Source: Coffea arabica
Taxonomy: Eukaryota; Streptophyta; Magnoliopsida; Gentianales; Rubiaceae
DNA: 64,000 nt
Reading direction: 5' to 3'
Assembly: GCF_036785885.1 (NCBI RefSeq)
Contig: NC_092317.1
Span: 3,722,501-3,786,500 of the forward strand
The number at the start of each line of letters is the position of its first letter. The stretch's first letter is position 1. Of this stretch, positions 24,990 through 37,955 are shown piece by piece. The notes under the pieces were generated by a model. That model made no database searches, was not told the DNA's origin, and saw only the letters and a list, made by a program, of their open reading frames with translations. Both the position numbers and the translations under genes were made by a program.

Positions 24990-26483
24990 TCTGACTCTCT
25001 CGTATTCTGATTGCTATTGATATCAAAATGTTAGCTTTTTATCATTAAAGAAGAAGAAGCAGTAGAAGTATAAAGAATGTTGAAGGTTGCAATCCAAATC
25101 CGTTGCTTGTGAACCAGAATGCTTAAGGTAGTAGTATTTGCGCTCCAGATTTCCGTACCCGTTGTGAAGTCTTTACTACCTAAGATATATACATATAGTT
25201 TCTGGCTTAATTTATAGTATCTACTTTTTACTGTTCTTGGTTCTTCCAATCACTCGGACAACTGTTTCTGGCATAAAAAGTCTGGATAGATGATTAAAAA
25301 TCTTGCACGTTTTAGCGAGGGGAAAAAGATATGGTAGTATTAAATCAGGACGACTTGTCCACTGTATGCTACGTGCAAAACATTCATACGGTCACGTATA
25401 CTTACAATATCCAGAACGTCTGCTAGTAACAGTTTTATACTTTTATGCATGAATGATCTGGAAATGATGATGGGCAAAGTCACCCAATGACTTTCTAGTG
25501 TGAAAAGTGAAAACGATCGTCGATTGTACTAGGGAATAGTGCAAGCCAAGTAGTAGTTTTTCGTGCGTATGGACTATGGTCTGAACACTTGTCGGTCATC
25601 TAATAAACAGACCAACAACAATCGATCCTATACATCACAAGGGTCGTGTTTTTGCCAACCTTGCTACTGTTTGACAAAATCTCTGGTTTGACTAGTTTGA
25701 CCACACACACACACACACACTGCAGAAGCAATAGAGCTCGCTGTCTGTCATTAGCCCAGAACAGAACAATGGGAACAATGGGTGGGTTACACTTACACCA
25801 CTGTGAGCCCTATCAGTTCAAAACACCAGAATTATGAATAGACTCTCCAGCATTTGCTTTTTCTTGGACCAATATTTTATATTCATCCCAAACCAGGAAA
25901 ATACTTGGTTTAGATTCCATCACGTTTACATCACTAAAATCCTGCCACAAACTTTGGTCAGAAAATTAACCAATATAAAATCTTACACCCAACCACCCCA
26001 ATAGATGAATAGACCCAGGGAAACTCGTGGAATCCTCCGAATGCACAGAATACCTCACAAAGTGTTGTGTTTTTCACTTTTTCTTTAACATCTCATCATG
26101 CTTAAATCAATGCAATTATCTTTTTGCTATCACATAGATCCACTTATATGGCAATGCCTAACCCCTTTTCCCAAATTCTGTGCTGATCCTTTTGCTACTT
26201 CAGCACTTGAGCTTGTGCTGCCCTCTAATGTTACAAAAAAAAAAAAAAAAAAAAAACATTCGAGACGAATGAATGTTGTCAATTTAGAATAAGCCACTGT
26301 GTGAAAATTATTAGTCCACGTGAGCATTGGAAAGACAAAGTCAAGTCACTTAAAATCAACAGAAAAATGGGGTAACATTCTGTGTAAAACAGCTACTTGA
26401 ACTAGCTATCGTTTATTTGGAACTGAAAACAGAAACTTTCCCCTACTTCTGCCTCGCCTACGATATCTATACGGAGTACTTTT
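24990..26483. other. Gene-free region between convergent CCR and NRAMP
   Basis: Holds the 3' UTRs of two convergent genes. A CA microsatellite is at 25702-25720 and an A-run at about 26236-26257. No transposon ends or coding regions were recognised. Confidence 0.6.
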
Positions 26484-29400
26484 TTAGTCATCATCCGAAG
26501 TAGTCCTCGTCTGAGGCAATTGCATGTTTACTATATCCTCCCTAGGCAGAACTGATGGATTGCCCGACTCGTTTGCCATCTGCAAACTTTCGGGTAGAAG
26601 AATGTCAACTTTCTTAGTCTTGCGCACGACCAAGTATAGGATACCAGCCAAATAAACTAACACGGCCGAAAATCCTAGTACTCCACAGAATACAATGCCA
26701 ACAACCCTTAAATGGCTATGAGTAAGAGTTGTTACCAACTTCTCTGCCAAATAGTAGATGTTTATGCCCATTATCAGGGAGCCAATAATCCAAGTTGCTG
26801 CAGAGATCTGTGCACAACAAAAGGCAGCAATGTGATGTGATGTTCTTAAAGCTGATATTACCGTACCTTAGATCGCATAGGCTGCATATGTATCAGCAAA
26901 CCCATAAACAGAAAGCTAGCTCTCAGCCTCTTACCCAAATAGAGTTTGCATGCATTCCCATCTTAGTCTTGCTACTTGTGAACTTGAGAAGTGGGATGAG
27001 TGCAAACGGAAGTTCAAATGACAGGATCATCTGCAAAGAACGATAAAGAAAAGTAGTTTAACCACAACTTCTGTTATTCAACGATCTATCAGCATGACCT
27101 ACAAAATTGGGTGTTCACCAAAAAGGAGAAAATAGCAAGTACATGTGTTGAAGACTACAAGGAAAGGATACCATACCGATGCTATAATAATAAGATTTCC
27201 AGCACCAGCAGAGCCTCCAATCAGTGCCACAATTAGACTGGGGACTATAGCTAAGCATCGAGTCAAGAAGTTCCGAATCCACGGTTTCATTTGCAAGTCA
27301 AGGAATCCCTGCAAATATGAGATAAGAAACATATAGTTCTCTACCATAAAGAACAACTCTTGCACTTTACTGCCATCCATATGCTTCCATTATAAAACAG
27401 AAAAGCGACAATAAAATTGTTTAACATATAAAAAAAAAAGTGCAACTGACTTGCATAACATATTGCCCTGCATATGTTCCAGTGATTGTAGAACTTTGGC
27501 CCGATGCAAGCAAAGCAATTGCAAATACCTTGGAGCTCCAACTTCCTAAAACATGCTACAGGTAACAAAGAAAATGATAGAAACCGGGGTCATGAAATCA
27601 CGATAATTTGATGGTAATTGCAGTCAACATATACTCGCAATCATGTGTACCGTTTATCTTTCAAACCACGAAACATACTTTAAGTAAGAATGATGCTTTG
27701 TTCAAATCCAAGTCTTGACAATTCTGCTCATCTTCTGGGTTCAGATCTGGGGAATTGCAAACTGCACCACTTACTGAGATGACCGATACATTAATGAGGA
27801 AGGCCACCATTAGGGCAAACCCGCTTTCTAGCAGATAAAATCTGCAAGCCTCCTGTAGACAATACAAATAATTCAAAATTATGTGAAGAAATGAAAAGTA
27901 ATAGAAGTGCTTCGGTAATTGCACTTCAAACGGCAAAAGTAGTGGATTGATGGTACTTAGTCCAAATGGAATTATCATTCATCTTAGGCTCAAAAGATCA
28001 ACTGCATTGGTCAGAACAAATTTTAAATCTTCATCACTGGAGTAGCTATGGATGAACTTGATCCAAGCTTAAGAAAAAGACCTCGCATATAAGATATGCC
28101 CATGCTTTACCAAAACATCTTAATTTGGATGACTGATTGTCAAGAAAATCAAAAGTAGACAGAATGTGGTAGCCCGTAGTTTTAGATTGATTTGATAAGA
28201 GACTCAGCTTTGTACTAAATAGACCTCATCGTTTTCAACTTGATTTTGAAGTAATTACAAGAAACATCCGGGTAAGTAAAGGCAAAAACATGTAGCAGTG
28301 GAATGGGCTAGTAATGCAATTTCTGGGATGTAATGTTTGTTGAATTAAAAATTTCTATAAATCCTATATATTCTCTTAACATGGTAAGCATATAGCACTG
28401 GCATTACTAGAATATTTAAAACCTCATATCCAGTAACAGCATCAAAACATCATTTCATGATCAAAATACCTGTTGAAATTTAGAATAATCAAGCTAGTGT
28501 CAAAAGAACTAAATGATTTCACTTACTTGCATGTGCTAGTTGAAAATAATGAATAAATACATAAGTTGAAATTATAGTCATTTGGAGATGAAAATTACAT
28601 TGATGCCAGAAACTGATCGTGGAATTTTCCTAGATAAGACCAAAGCAGAATGGAGGAACAGATTATGCCTGCAAGAAGGAAAGTTAATTACTGTTATAAT
28701 GTGCATTAGCATGAGTCATTTCATTGTCAAATTAGCTAACATGCTAAACACTCACGGCATAACCATAGCACCAAGCAATGAAATGGCTAGTTTAGTGGCA
28801 CCACTTCCCTTGAGCTGCGGAACAAAAAGTCCATAAAGAACCTCTGAAGATTTGGGTTTTGCATAGCCAAGCTCCACAAAGAAGCATGCGGCCATGATAA
28901 GCACCAACAAAGCAATAAAGATCTCAAGTTTTCTGACCTGTATAATGGTTGGAATTAATTAATACTGCAGTAACTGTATGCTAGGATTAAGGTGCAAATT
29001 CTTGATTAAACCATAACTTCTTCGAATTACAACTCAAATTCATCTTTCCTAGTAAGTTCAAAAACCTCAAAATTATTAAGAATAGCTTTAGTACCCCGTA
29101 TTGCTGTAACAATAGCAAAACCAAAGTACTGAGCCCTGTGATTAGCACGCCACACCATATAGGAATTTTGAAGAGCATGTTTAATGCAAATGCCGTCCCT
29201 ATCACTAGTATAAGAAAAAGTAACAGAGTTAGCACTGAAATTTATTGAGAGCCACTCACACAGTTTATGTCTTCAAAGAAAGTCACAGATAAGGAGAAGA
29301 TTAAATTCTATCATAATGATATTATACTCTGCCAAATTTCAGGATGAGGATGTTAAACCAACATAACATCATCATTCCTCTGAATAAATATAAAATAAAA

Positions 29401-31641
29401 TATGATACTCATGCAAGCCCAAGAAACCAGTTTTTGATGATAAACCCCACTTTCTAATTGCCACATGTTGGTTCTCCATTGAAGATAGAAAATTGATTTT
29501 GTAGAACAATCAGATTGTAGTCCTTGACAAGTCACTTACCGCATCCTTTCCACCCCTGCTCCTCCTTTAAGTGAACACACAATGAGAATTTGAATATGGA
29601 AAATATGTTATATGGTGCTGAGTTTTCTTTCTAAATGCCTATAATGTTTTCCAAATTAGTCAATCAACAATACCCACAATCCAATCATAAGTTGTGCTCA
29701 GCCAACTCACACACTAAAGCTGAATAGCTCCAGAAAAGAAGGGTGGAAGTAATATAACAATACTGAGAGCATGATATCACTGCCAAGATGAATTAAGTAA
29801 AATAAACAAAAACTGAATACCTACCTTCAGGAATATCACATGCAACAATAGCAATTTCAGCAAGAATCCACAAGATGATATTGGCCACCTTTGGATACTC
29901 TTTTCTACAGTGTTCTGCTAAATGCTTTCCTAAAATAGTATAAAGTGATCCAAACTAGCCAAGGTTACAATCAAATCTGAAAGATGATGGTAGCGGAAAT
30001 ACATATGGTAGACCAATAGAATACCTGTAACAACACCCAAATTTGCTGCTAGAGATTGGATTATGAGAGCTGCAATTGATGCCAGTAATATGATCCAAAG
30101 TAACTGTAAAATATTAAGAGAAGGTCTGAAGAAGTGGAACAGAATCTTCTTTAGTTACTCATGGGTAGATGTAGAAAAACTCTTGTGAAGGCAAAGCTTT
30201 TGTTTGGTGGCTCGCCAACCAAAATTGTAGAACAATGTTCAATGGCAATCCTACTTTTGAGCTCATTATTCGACGCAATCCACAAAAACAAGAAAGCTAA
30301 TCAATGTCCCTCGTCCATTCAATTGGATTTTCTTTAAATTATAGAAGTCTAAGGGGACCAAATAGAGGAAGTTATTGCTCTTTCAATATGGGACAAGCAA
30401 AAGTATCTGATGCCAACAGAATCAAGACTTCCCAACACATGTTCAAGATAGACTTTAAGTTGGATGGACTAAGACAAAACAGGACAATACGCACCCCATA
30501 CTTGTATTGGGCTCCTGACTGCAGATCAGTTTGAACTGTAAACCAAATCACAAAATAAGGGTCATGATGTGCGGCAATATCTCCATTAGCATGAAACAAA
30601 ACACATGGCGAAGTCTTACAGTTTCCTGGATCAATGTAGGCAATAGAAACAAGAAATCCAGGACCCAAATAGGCAAAAAAGTTCCTCCAGCTTTTCTTCT
30701 GCAGATTGAAAATTGGAAAAGCCTCCAATCAAGTATCTATATTTCATATTACACAGCACTTCAATTATCATATTCAGTGATGAAGAGAAATAGCAAACCA
30801 AAAGCCAGAAAAATTATAAATGGGTCTGTTAACAACCATAACTCAAAGTGAAATTTTATTTGATGGGAGTTGATATCTGCAGCTCCAAGGTTATGCTTCT
30901 ATGATCACTTCTATAAAGTCAAGAAGCAAGACAATGGGACTTTATTTACTTAAGATTTTAGAGATCAGATACATCAGTAATTAGCTGAGCCACTGCCACT
31001 TTATAATGCTGCACGAAGAAAATCAGTGATAAATGCTCAATGAGGCTAACCTGAACAAAAGATATGATATTTTGAATCAACAGATTTTGCAAGGAAAAAG
31101 GTTAGCTACTCAACTGAGTGTGCTCTCTCACGAACTCAATTGCTGAAGGCCACAAATGGAGTGCATTCTCTAATTCTGAGATTTTTAGTCAGAAATTTAT
31201 GTCCATGGGATCCTTTTTAGATTCTGATAACTTGGTCTGTTGCACTAGACCCCAGCTTTTAAAATAAATCACAGTAAAGACAAAAAACAACCGACTCCTG
31301 CAATATAATTTTGGAAGATTCCTTATGCACTAAAAAAAATCTTCGTTTATCAGACATTTACATGTTGACATAAAACTAAAACCAATCTCAGATAATAAAA
31401 ACAAACTAAGATGATACATCACTGCATGATATTGTCACCTATTACAGTTGTGGAAGACAATAACCATGAAAAAGGGAAATAAAAACTCCAAAAACTGGTG
31501 AAAAACAGAAGAGAGAGAAATACTGACATCAGAAACGACAATCTGATCATATTCAATGTTATCAATGAGCGGCTCATTGGCAAGCCTCGGATTTTCAGAG
31601 CTGGTCATGAACTGTCCTTGGCCAGCAGTTCTAGCCGCCAT
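26484..31641 (-). CDS. NRAMP1: NRAMP metal transporter (NRAMP1/6 type)
   Basis: Thirteen exons on the minus strand: 31528-31641, 30620-30698, 30495-30535, 30025-30103, 29825-29929, 29095-29204, 28756-28937, 28599-28668, 27679-27852, 27451-27555, 27177-27308, 26935-27030 and 26484-26807. All junctions are GT-AG and in frame, giving 536 aa. The protein is a proton-coupled Mn/Fe transporter with 11-12 membrane helices. The metal-site motif DPGN is at 61-64 in helix 1 and MPHN at 236-239 in helix 6. The transport signature [19 protein letters not shown] spans exons 10-11. The start [11 protein letters not shown] and the end [17 protein letters not shown] match the Arabidopsis NRAMP1/NRAMP6 branch, not NRAMP2-5. 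Residue 66 reads Q where eukaryotic relatives usually have E. A 5'-UTR intron is likely at about 31652-32237 (CAAGAAAG|GTAGTTC donor). Confidence 0.94.
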
Positions 31642-32411
31642 CTTGCCTCTGCTTCATGGGAAGTGAAACGAAAAAAAATTAGAAAATGGATTGAACATAA
31701 CTGATAAAAGCTTGAATTTTTCCAAGAACAACAATGAGAAAAGAATAAAATTCACCAATCACAATGCATGCAAATAAACATTGAAAAGCCACCCGCAATT
31801 ACTGTGAAGTATTTCCATCATATAAATTAAATCCACCGAACCGAAAACAAACTTCTGATATATCTAAACAATGGGAAAACCCCATTAAAGCTTAAGCTGC
31901 CATCTTGAAAAATTCTCCAAAGGTGCAAGGATTGAACCCAGTTACTCAATCTTCAAAAACATGCAAATTCATCGACCATGATTCTAGAACAAGCGGTAAG
32001 GATTAATCTCGTGACCCAGATCATGGTTTTAGTTTTTGCTCGTGATAAAATTGACTGGTTGACCAAAAAAATAAAAAAAAAATAAAAAAATAAAAAGAGG
32101 ATAGTCTTAACTCTTAAATTAACCACCATTTTCAGGGCAGTTAATCTCACTGAAAATGCAATCAAACGCCGAGAAAATTAAAAAATTTCCAGGATTGAAA
32201 GAAACGAAAAGAATGTCAAGAAGAGTATGTGAACTACCTTTCTTGAGATACGCGTTAGTTTTGAGAAAACTGAATAAGGGTTGGTAACAGAAAAAAACTG
32301 GGGAACCGAATAGTATAGGGGTGGCAACAAAGATTTATCGGGGAGAGAGACAGAGACAGGTCAGAGTTAGGTGTCAGCTCCAGAAGTCAAACATAGAAAA
32401 TATTTTTTTTT

Positions 32412-33550
32412 TTTCGGAGACGACAACAGTTGTATAATCTAATCTATTCTACACTAAGAAGGAGGGGCGGACCTAAGGAGACTCAGGGATAACACGGAGG
32501 GAACTGAACCACCACCGGACCAAACGATCACCAAGTTAGGTGGTGGCTTGGGCTGGTGGTTAAACATAGAAAATACTTGCTATCACAAAACTTATAATGT
32601 GGTGGTTTAAAATTATTTGGGACAACTAAATACTCTATGTTATAAAAAATCAATTTATTCAATAATCAATATTACAGAAGTTTAAAAGAAAACTATCTAA
32701 GGCTTGGTATTTATTATTTGCCAGGTCATCTAATGGAATAAACTTGTATAGTAATTAAAATTATATATATGAATATAAGATTTAAATTCTAATATATAAT
32801 ACTATATAGTAGACGAATAATTTGTATAACAATCAAACTTTGAAATGAGCTTGTGCTCCGCTTATAATTCAAATGATTGAATATTTAAGTAAAGTTCAAT
32901 ATTAAGTAAATAATATTTATTAGAAAGTGAAAGAAACAAAGCAATTTGTAAAATATTTTAGTTCAAGGTTCCATTGTGAAGATAGGTGAGAAATTTCACT
33001 ACTTTTGTTGTAATCTTGGGGTAGAAGGAATACAATCAAAATTCAGAAAGGCAAAATGTGGAGCAATAGTAATATATCTAAAAAATAATAATAATACTAT
33101 TCTACAGTTTCTACTACCGACAACGATAATATTTGTATAATCTAATCTATCCTATTCTATATGAGGGGGAGCCTAAAGAGGTTGTGTAGGAGGCTAGCAG
33201 GTAAATAATTTTTTTTGCCGGTAAAGTTTGTTTGGATACCTCAATTATCCCAAATAATATTTCGCTTGCATCATAGACACATTTTCCAACCTACCTTTTT
33301 ATATTTTCAACCACCTTTTTATCTCACATACATCACATCACAAAAAGTGCTACAGTAATTATTCTAAATAATATTTCAAATAATACACTATCCAAACAGG
33401 GGGAATCTAAATAATACACTATCCAACGATAATATTTGTATAACCTAATCTATCATATTCTATAGGAAGGGGGAATCTAAAAAAGCTATGTAGGGAACTA
33501 GTAGGTATACAGACCTAACTAGACCAAAATGATGCTCTGTCACCACCTTT
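32412..33550. repeat. Unclassified dispersed repeat, three copies
   Basis: Three related stretches begin near 32412, 33117 and 33425. Each contains TTGTATAA(T/C)CTAATCTAT, then a purine-rich GAAGGGGG-like block; the first and third continue with ..GGACCAAA or ..AGACCAAA and CACCACC. The last two flank a family A MITE at 33226-33400. The words AATAATACACTATCCAA and GGGGGAATCTAAA recur beyond the MITE end, showing a local duplication. No coding content or recognisable termini are seen. Confidence 0.5.
33226..33400 (-). mobile_element. MITE family A, copy 3
   Basis: About 175 bp in the same orientation as the copy at 4437. Ends are GTTTGTTTGGATA and TATCCAAACAGG; the hallmark TACATCACATCACAAAAAG is present. 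It lies between two copies of the dispersed repeat. Confidence 0.7.
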
Positions 33551-34293
33551 AAAATTTTTCCAAAACAGATGGAATTTAAACTCTGGACCCTGCAGCCCAA
33601 AAGCCAAAAAGGTACTTAAGTTTCGATTTGGTAACCACTACTTTTACGAGTACTACATTCATAGTCCTTGAATTTACCAGGAAACAGTTTACTTTTCCAC
33701 CAATCACTACTTTTTTGGGGTTGTAAAAAAGATGCTTGGGTGAGTTCTAACTCCAATTATCATAATGGATTAGGATATACTTTCGAAATTATAAACAGGA
33801 TTGGTATATAATCCACGCATCTCTCACATTCATAGCGAAATTTGAATACATGATCAATTCTAAAGCTTTGCATACGGAAAATTATGTACTAGTAATACAA
33901 TTTGCAACAATCAAACTCCAAACGAGGACGAGGGGAGAGTGTTTTTTTTTAAAAAAAAATCTCTACTAGCATTATGTCTCGTGCACGGTGCACTGATAAG
34001 GTTGTCTAATATTTGAACTACTGCATTCTTTATGAACAATTACTCGGTCTCTTGAACGAATTATTTTCCTAGCTCTGTACAAGTAGTTTTACTGTATGAC
34101 TACAGATAGTTCTACGGTTATATTTAACCATCCACAACTTAAGAAAAAAAAATATGCTAGTAAATTCCAAAAGGACTAGTTTACGAAGATGAGTCAATTA
34201 AACCAACAAAATTGAAAAGTGAAGAAAAGAAAAGAAACTAGCAGTAGTATTAGGGTGAGTGTTAGATTTATCAGTGTGGTTGCCCTAAGAAAT

Positions 34294-34530
34294 TTCATTG
34301 AACATGCAATGAGGAAACGAAAAAATATAGTAATAAAGTTCCCGGAATTGAAAAAGAAGAGGAGGAAGAAGAAGAAAGGAATGTGAAGAGAGAGAGAGAG
34401 AGAGAGCTATAGACAGCTAAACATACCTCTTTGAAGAGCGAAGACTCGAAATTAATTGTACGGGGTTGACAACAAGATTTATAGAGTGGGGAAGAGAAGG
34501 GAAAAGAGCTTCTCTGGGAGCGACGAGGCT
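34294..34530 (-). other. Diverged copy of the NRAMP first-exon region
   Basis: Aligned by eye with 32155-32345. Shared in the same order are a TGCAAT start, GTTCCCGGAATTGAAA versus TTTCCAGGATTGAAAG, GAATGT(G/C)AAGA(A/G)GAG, a splice-donor-like site, and GGGGT(T/G)G.CAACAA.GATTTAT. The donor here is CTTTGAAGAG.. read on the minus strand as GAG|GTATGT at 34426. A GA repeat at 34387-34406 has expanded inside it. It could be an alternative upstream NRAMP leader exon or a relic of a duplicated promoter; the coding exons are not repeated nearby. Confidence 0.45.
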
Positions 34531-34759
34531 GAAAATAGTGAAAGTCTAACGCCAAAGGGGTCCTGACTCCTGAGTTGTTCCGTTCTAGACTTCTAGTACA
34601 TGCAGTCCTTGTGCACTGGTTTTACTGCACTGTAAATGCTGCTTGTGCGGAACTACTTGCAGCATGCCCCTTTTAGCGTGTGCTAATTTTCCGCTGCGTA
34701 ATACGCGGCCACACTCTTTGAGATAAATAATTGAAGATTAACTTTACGTAACTTCACGC

Positions 34760-35272
34760 AAAATGTGTCTCGATACACAATATTTTTTTCAAGTATTATT
34801 TTGTTTGCGTCATAAATGTATTTTTTAATTATCTTTTCATATTTTTTAACTATATTTTTATGTCACATACATCACATCATAAAAAATAGTACTCCCTCCG
34901 TCCCACTTTGATAGTCATGATTTCTTTTTCACACAGTTTAAGAAAAAGTAGTTAACTTTGTTGGAACAATCAATTTAGGTAGTTATTTTCCTAAAATAAC
35001 CTCACATTAATTAGAGTACAACTTTATGGAAACTTGAATTGATGGTAAAAAAAGAATCAACTCTCATTAAATGGGGTAGATTTATAGTAACAACAACTTA
35101 CATTGAATAAGGGTATTTTAGAAAAATTAAAATACAACTACAATCTTCAATTGGAAAGTGGACTACAATTTGGGACAAACGAAAAAGAAAAACAGGACTA
35201 TCAAAGTGGGACGGAGGGAGTAATATTATAGAGGTTATTATAAATAATATTTAAAACAGTTCGCCAAACAGG
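34760..35272 (-). mobile_element. MITE family A, copy 4, split by a Stowaway-like MITE
   Basis: The left part (about 34760-34889) has TTTGCGTCATAAATGTATTT and TACATCACATCATAAAAAA. The right part (35223-35272) continues with TTATTATAAATAATATTT and ends CCAAACAGG. Removing the insert restores the family order, so the inner element landed in an older MITE. Confidence 0.7.
34892..35220. mobile_element. Stowaway-like (Tc1/mariner) MITE
   Basis: 329 bp with about 25-bp near-perfect inverted repeats beginning CTCCCTCCGTCCCACTTTGA. A TA dinucleotide flanks both sides (34890-34891 and 35221-35222). The CTCCCTCCGT(C/T)CC terminus is the known Stowaway signature. No coding frame. Confidence 0.88.
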
Positions 35273-36223
35273 TGCCTTATGAGCACTCGTTAAAATATAT
35301 TTCAGGTGTTATATTTTTTTAAAAATCTTAAAAAAAATAAATAAATACAAGAGAAGGTTGATAAGATTAAATAACAAAAGCATATAAATATAAGAGATAA
35401 TAATAAGTATTAGTGTATATATATATATAGTAGGTTAGACAAATACTGCATCCATTAGAAAAACCCTATTTAAAAAATATACACTATCCAAGTACATCAC
35501 ATCTTTCTTTACTTTCTTTTTGGCAAAGGTGGAGGAAATATTCGTCTTTTTTCTTGATAGTAATAACATGATTATCAATTGCTTAAGAAAACAAAAGGTA
35601 TTTATTCTCAAACTGAAGCTGAAGCTGACTGTAGATGCACAAATCCAAGTTGACTGCTGAATAAGTGGAGCATGCTTAAGTAGCACGCCATACTTTCTGT
35701 TTTATTCCCAAACTCAGGCGGCGTAATTTATCCACCTCATCACAGATTGTAGTGTAGGACCCAGCTAATTCCATCAGTCTGTGATACAGACAATGTCGTC
35801 GTTTTACTGTTTTAGTGTTCGGCATCGTTCTTTTTGGACGGAAGTGGATGATTCTCATCTCTTCTTCTGCTGATTATTCATTTTCTGATCGATTCTCTTG
35901 CCAGTGGACAGTGGAGTGGGGTACTTTGAGATTACTCAATTTTGACGAGTTTGAGATTTTGTGGGTCCTCTTAAAGTTTCGAGCCTTGCCGCACACGTGG
36001 AATGCGTCAATTCCGGTGCTCGTACTTCCATTGCTACGCAACTAATACTAACACAAAGTACACAGGAAGGAAGATTAGTCTAGTTAAATTGAGATATTCT
36101 CTGTATTAAAAAAAAAAAATACACTAACACAAAGTGCAAGATTTATTTTTTTCCTCATTATTAAAATACTAGTAAATTTTATGGGCTACACGTAGATTGA
36201 AGGATGCTGGATTAGTTAATCGT

Positions 36224-36482
36224 GGACGCGGGGCTGAAGCGGTTGTCAGAACAACCGCTCCGGAAGGTGTAACACCATTTGTACATGGTGTAACATCATC
36301 TGTACAAGGTGTAACAATTGAATAACAGCGAGTAAAATAAAACAACATTTTTGTGGGTCCCACACGGCGTGAAAATCGAGTTACAAGACGTGATCTGAGC
36401 CGCACAAATTTTTGAGACTTCATCCAAGTCGTGAACTGCCTGGGACGGTTGTCAGACTGACAACCGTCCAGGCCCCTCGTCC
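36224..36482. mobile_element. MULE-type MITE with hairpin ends
   Basis: 259 bp flanked by identical 9-bp repeats GTTAATCGT (36215-36223 and 36483-36491), the Mutator-type duplication length. Termini GGACGCGGGGC and GCCCCTCGTCC are inverted repeats. Each end carries a subterminal hairpin: GCGGTTGT..ACAACCGC at 36239-36258 and a 13-bp-arm palindrome at 36443-36469. Three 21-bp repeats starting GGTGTAAC lie at 36266, 36287 and 36308. Confidence 0.8.
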
Positions 36483-37701
36483 GTTAATCGTAGTGCTACC
36501 GATGTTTGTGGGTCAAACAAGAAGGTGTTCCTTTTGCTGGCAATACCAGATGAAAGTATGCCTCCGGTCCAATGAAAGAAAAACAAAAAGAAACTTATGC
36601 AAAGTGCAACGAATCCAATTCCACATTTGATGGATTTAGATGTCTTTGAAAAAAGTAGCCATTAGCCAACCCCGTTTATTTGTGCACTTTTTGTCAATGG
36701 CATTAAATTTGGATAAACCCAATTTTCAAATATCAAACTATCAAAATTATGTTATGCACTCATCAAGTGGTATGGTACAATTTGAACAATTAAATCTTTG
36801 AAAATTGAGTCTATCTCAGTGTAAGACTCGTCAATACTTCGTGTTGGATAGATAAGTCAAGCCTAAAATGAGAGATTTTCTGTTTTGGACTTAAAAATTC
36901 TAGATAGCTTGAGACAACTAGAGTCAAACACAATTTAGCTAGAAAAGCTTAAAAAGAAATTAAGTGAAAGATTACCTTAAGGTTCAATGATTATCTTTTT
37001 TTGGTTATCTAATGTTTAAAACAAGAAAATCTATCTTACTCTGGAGGCTTGCAAACATGAAAATCTTACTTACTGTGAAAATCTTACTTACTTTGAAGAC
37101 TTGCAAATGGGATGGGCCATTAAGGTAACACTTGTTCAAATGAAAAAGGGATGGGCCAAATCCATGCCTTTAGTGTCTAAATCCACGTCTGTACTGCATT
37201 GATAACTTGTATCACGAGCAGTCATAACTTGTGTCATTAGTATTGAAAATTATATCATGTGTGGATTTAGCCCCCAGTGAAAAATTACTCTTCATGCTAA
37301 GACTAAATTGAATATTTTTTTTCTGATTCAAGGGAGACGACCTAATTTGGTTTGACAGTAGCAGAAAATATTAAACTAGTAGTGAATACTAAGAAATTGG
37401 GCTAAGATTTCTGTAAGCCTCATGATTGGATCAGTAGCGCATAATATTTATTGAACGCTAGCGAGTGAGGCTATGAACTGCCCTTGACTGAATTCGCAGC
37501 AACCATGCATAGGATACAGAACAGCGGGCCTTTTTATTGGGCCATGAAATTTTTTTTCGGTTGCACCCACAATGGAGGCGGCCCATGTCTATCTGCCATT
37601 TTTCAATATTTGTTTGCTGTTATTGCATAAATATTAACGTTTATCCAACGGTTGATATACATGTATTATGACTTTGATTAGCTTATTCATTGATACACTT
37701 A

Positions 37702-37955
37702 GGCTCTATTTGATAACTCAATTCAGCACTTAAAATTAATAATTTCGGATCTTAATATATTCAGTTGCATTTGATAACAAAAAAAAAAGCATCTGAATTA
37801 ATTAAGTGGTACCGAATTAGCTAACAAAAAACTTGGTCTCAAAAATAAGTGATAAGTGATAAGTAATATACACTCAAACATATCAAATTTAGTACTTAAC
37901 TGTTCAATAATTTAATAAATTCAAACTTCAAATTTCAGTTTTATCAAATGCACCC
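37702..37955. mobile_element. Tourist-like MITE
   Basis: 254 bp flanked by TTA (37699-37701 and 37956-37958). Ends GGCTCTATTTGATAA and TTATCAAATGCACCC form imperfect inverted repeats. The interior includes the CAGCACTTAA and AGTACTTAACTGTTCA words. Non-coding. Confidence 0.7.

Noticed and set aside
32412-33550. LTR retroelement as source of the dispersed repeat
   Set aside because: No paired long repeats, primer-binding site or coding domain was found, so the family is left unclassified.
34295-34555. 86-codon minus-strand frame
   Set aside because: It is Ser-rich from the GA microsatellite and overlaps the leader-exon-like block; no domain is visible.
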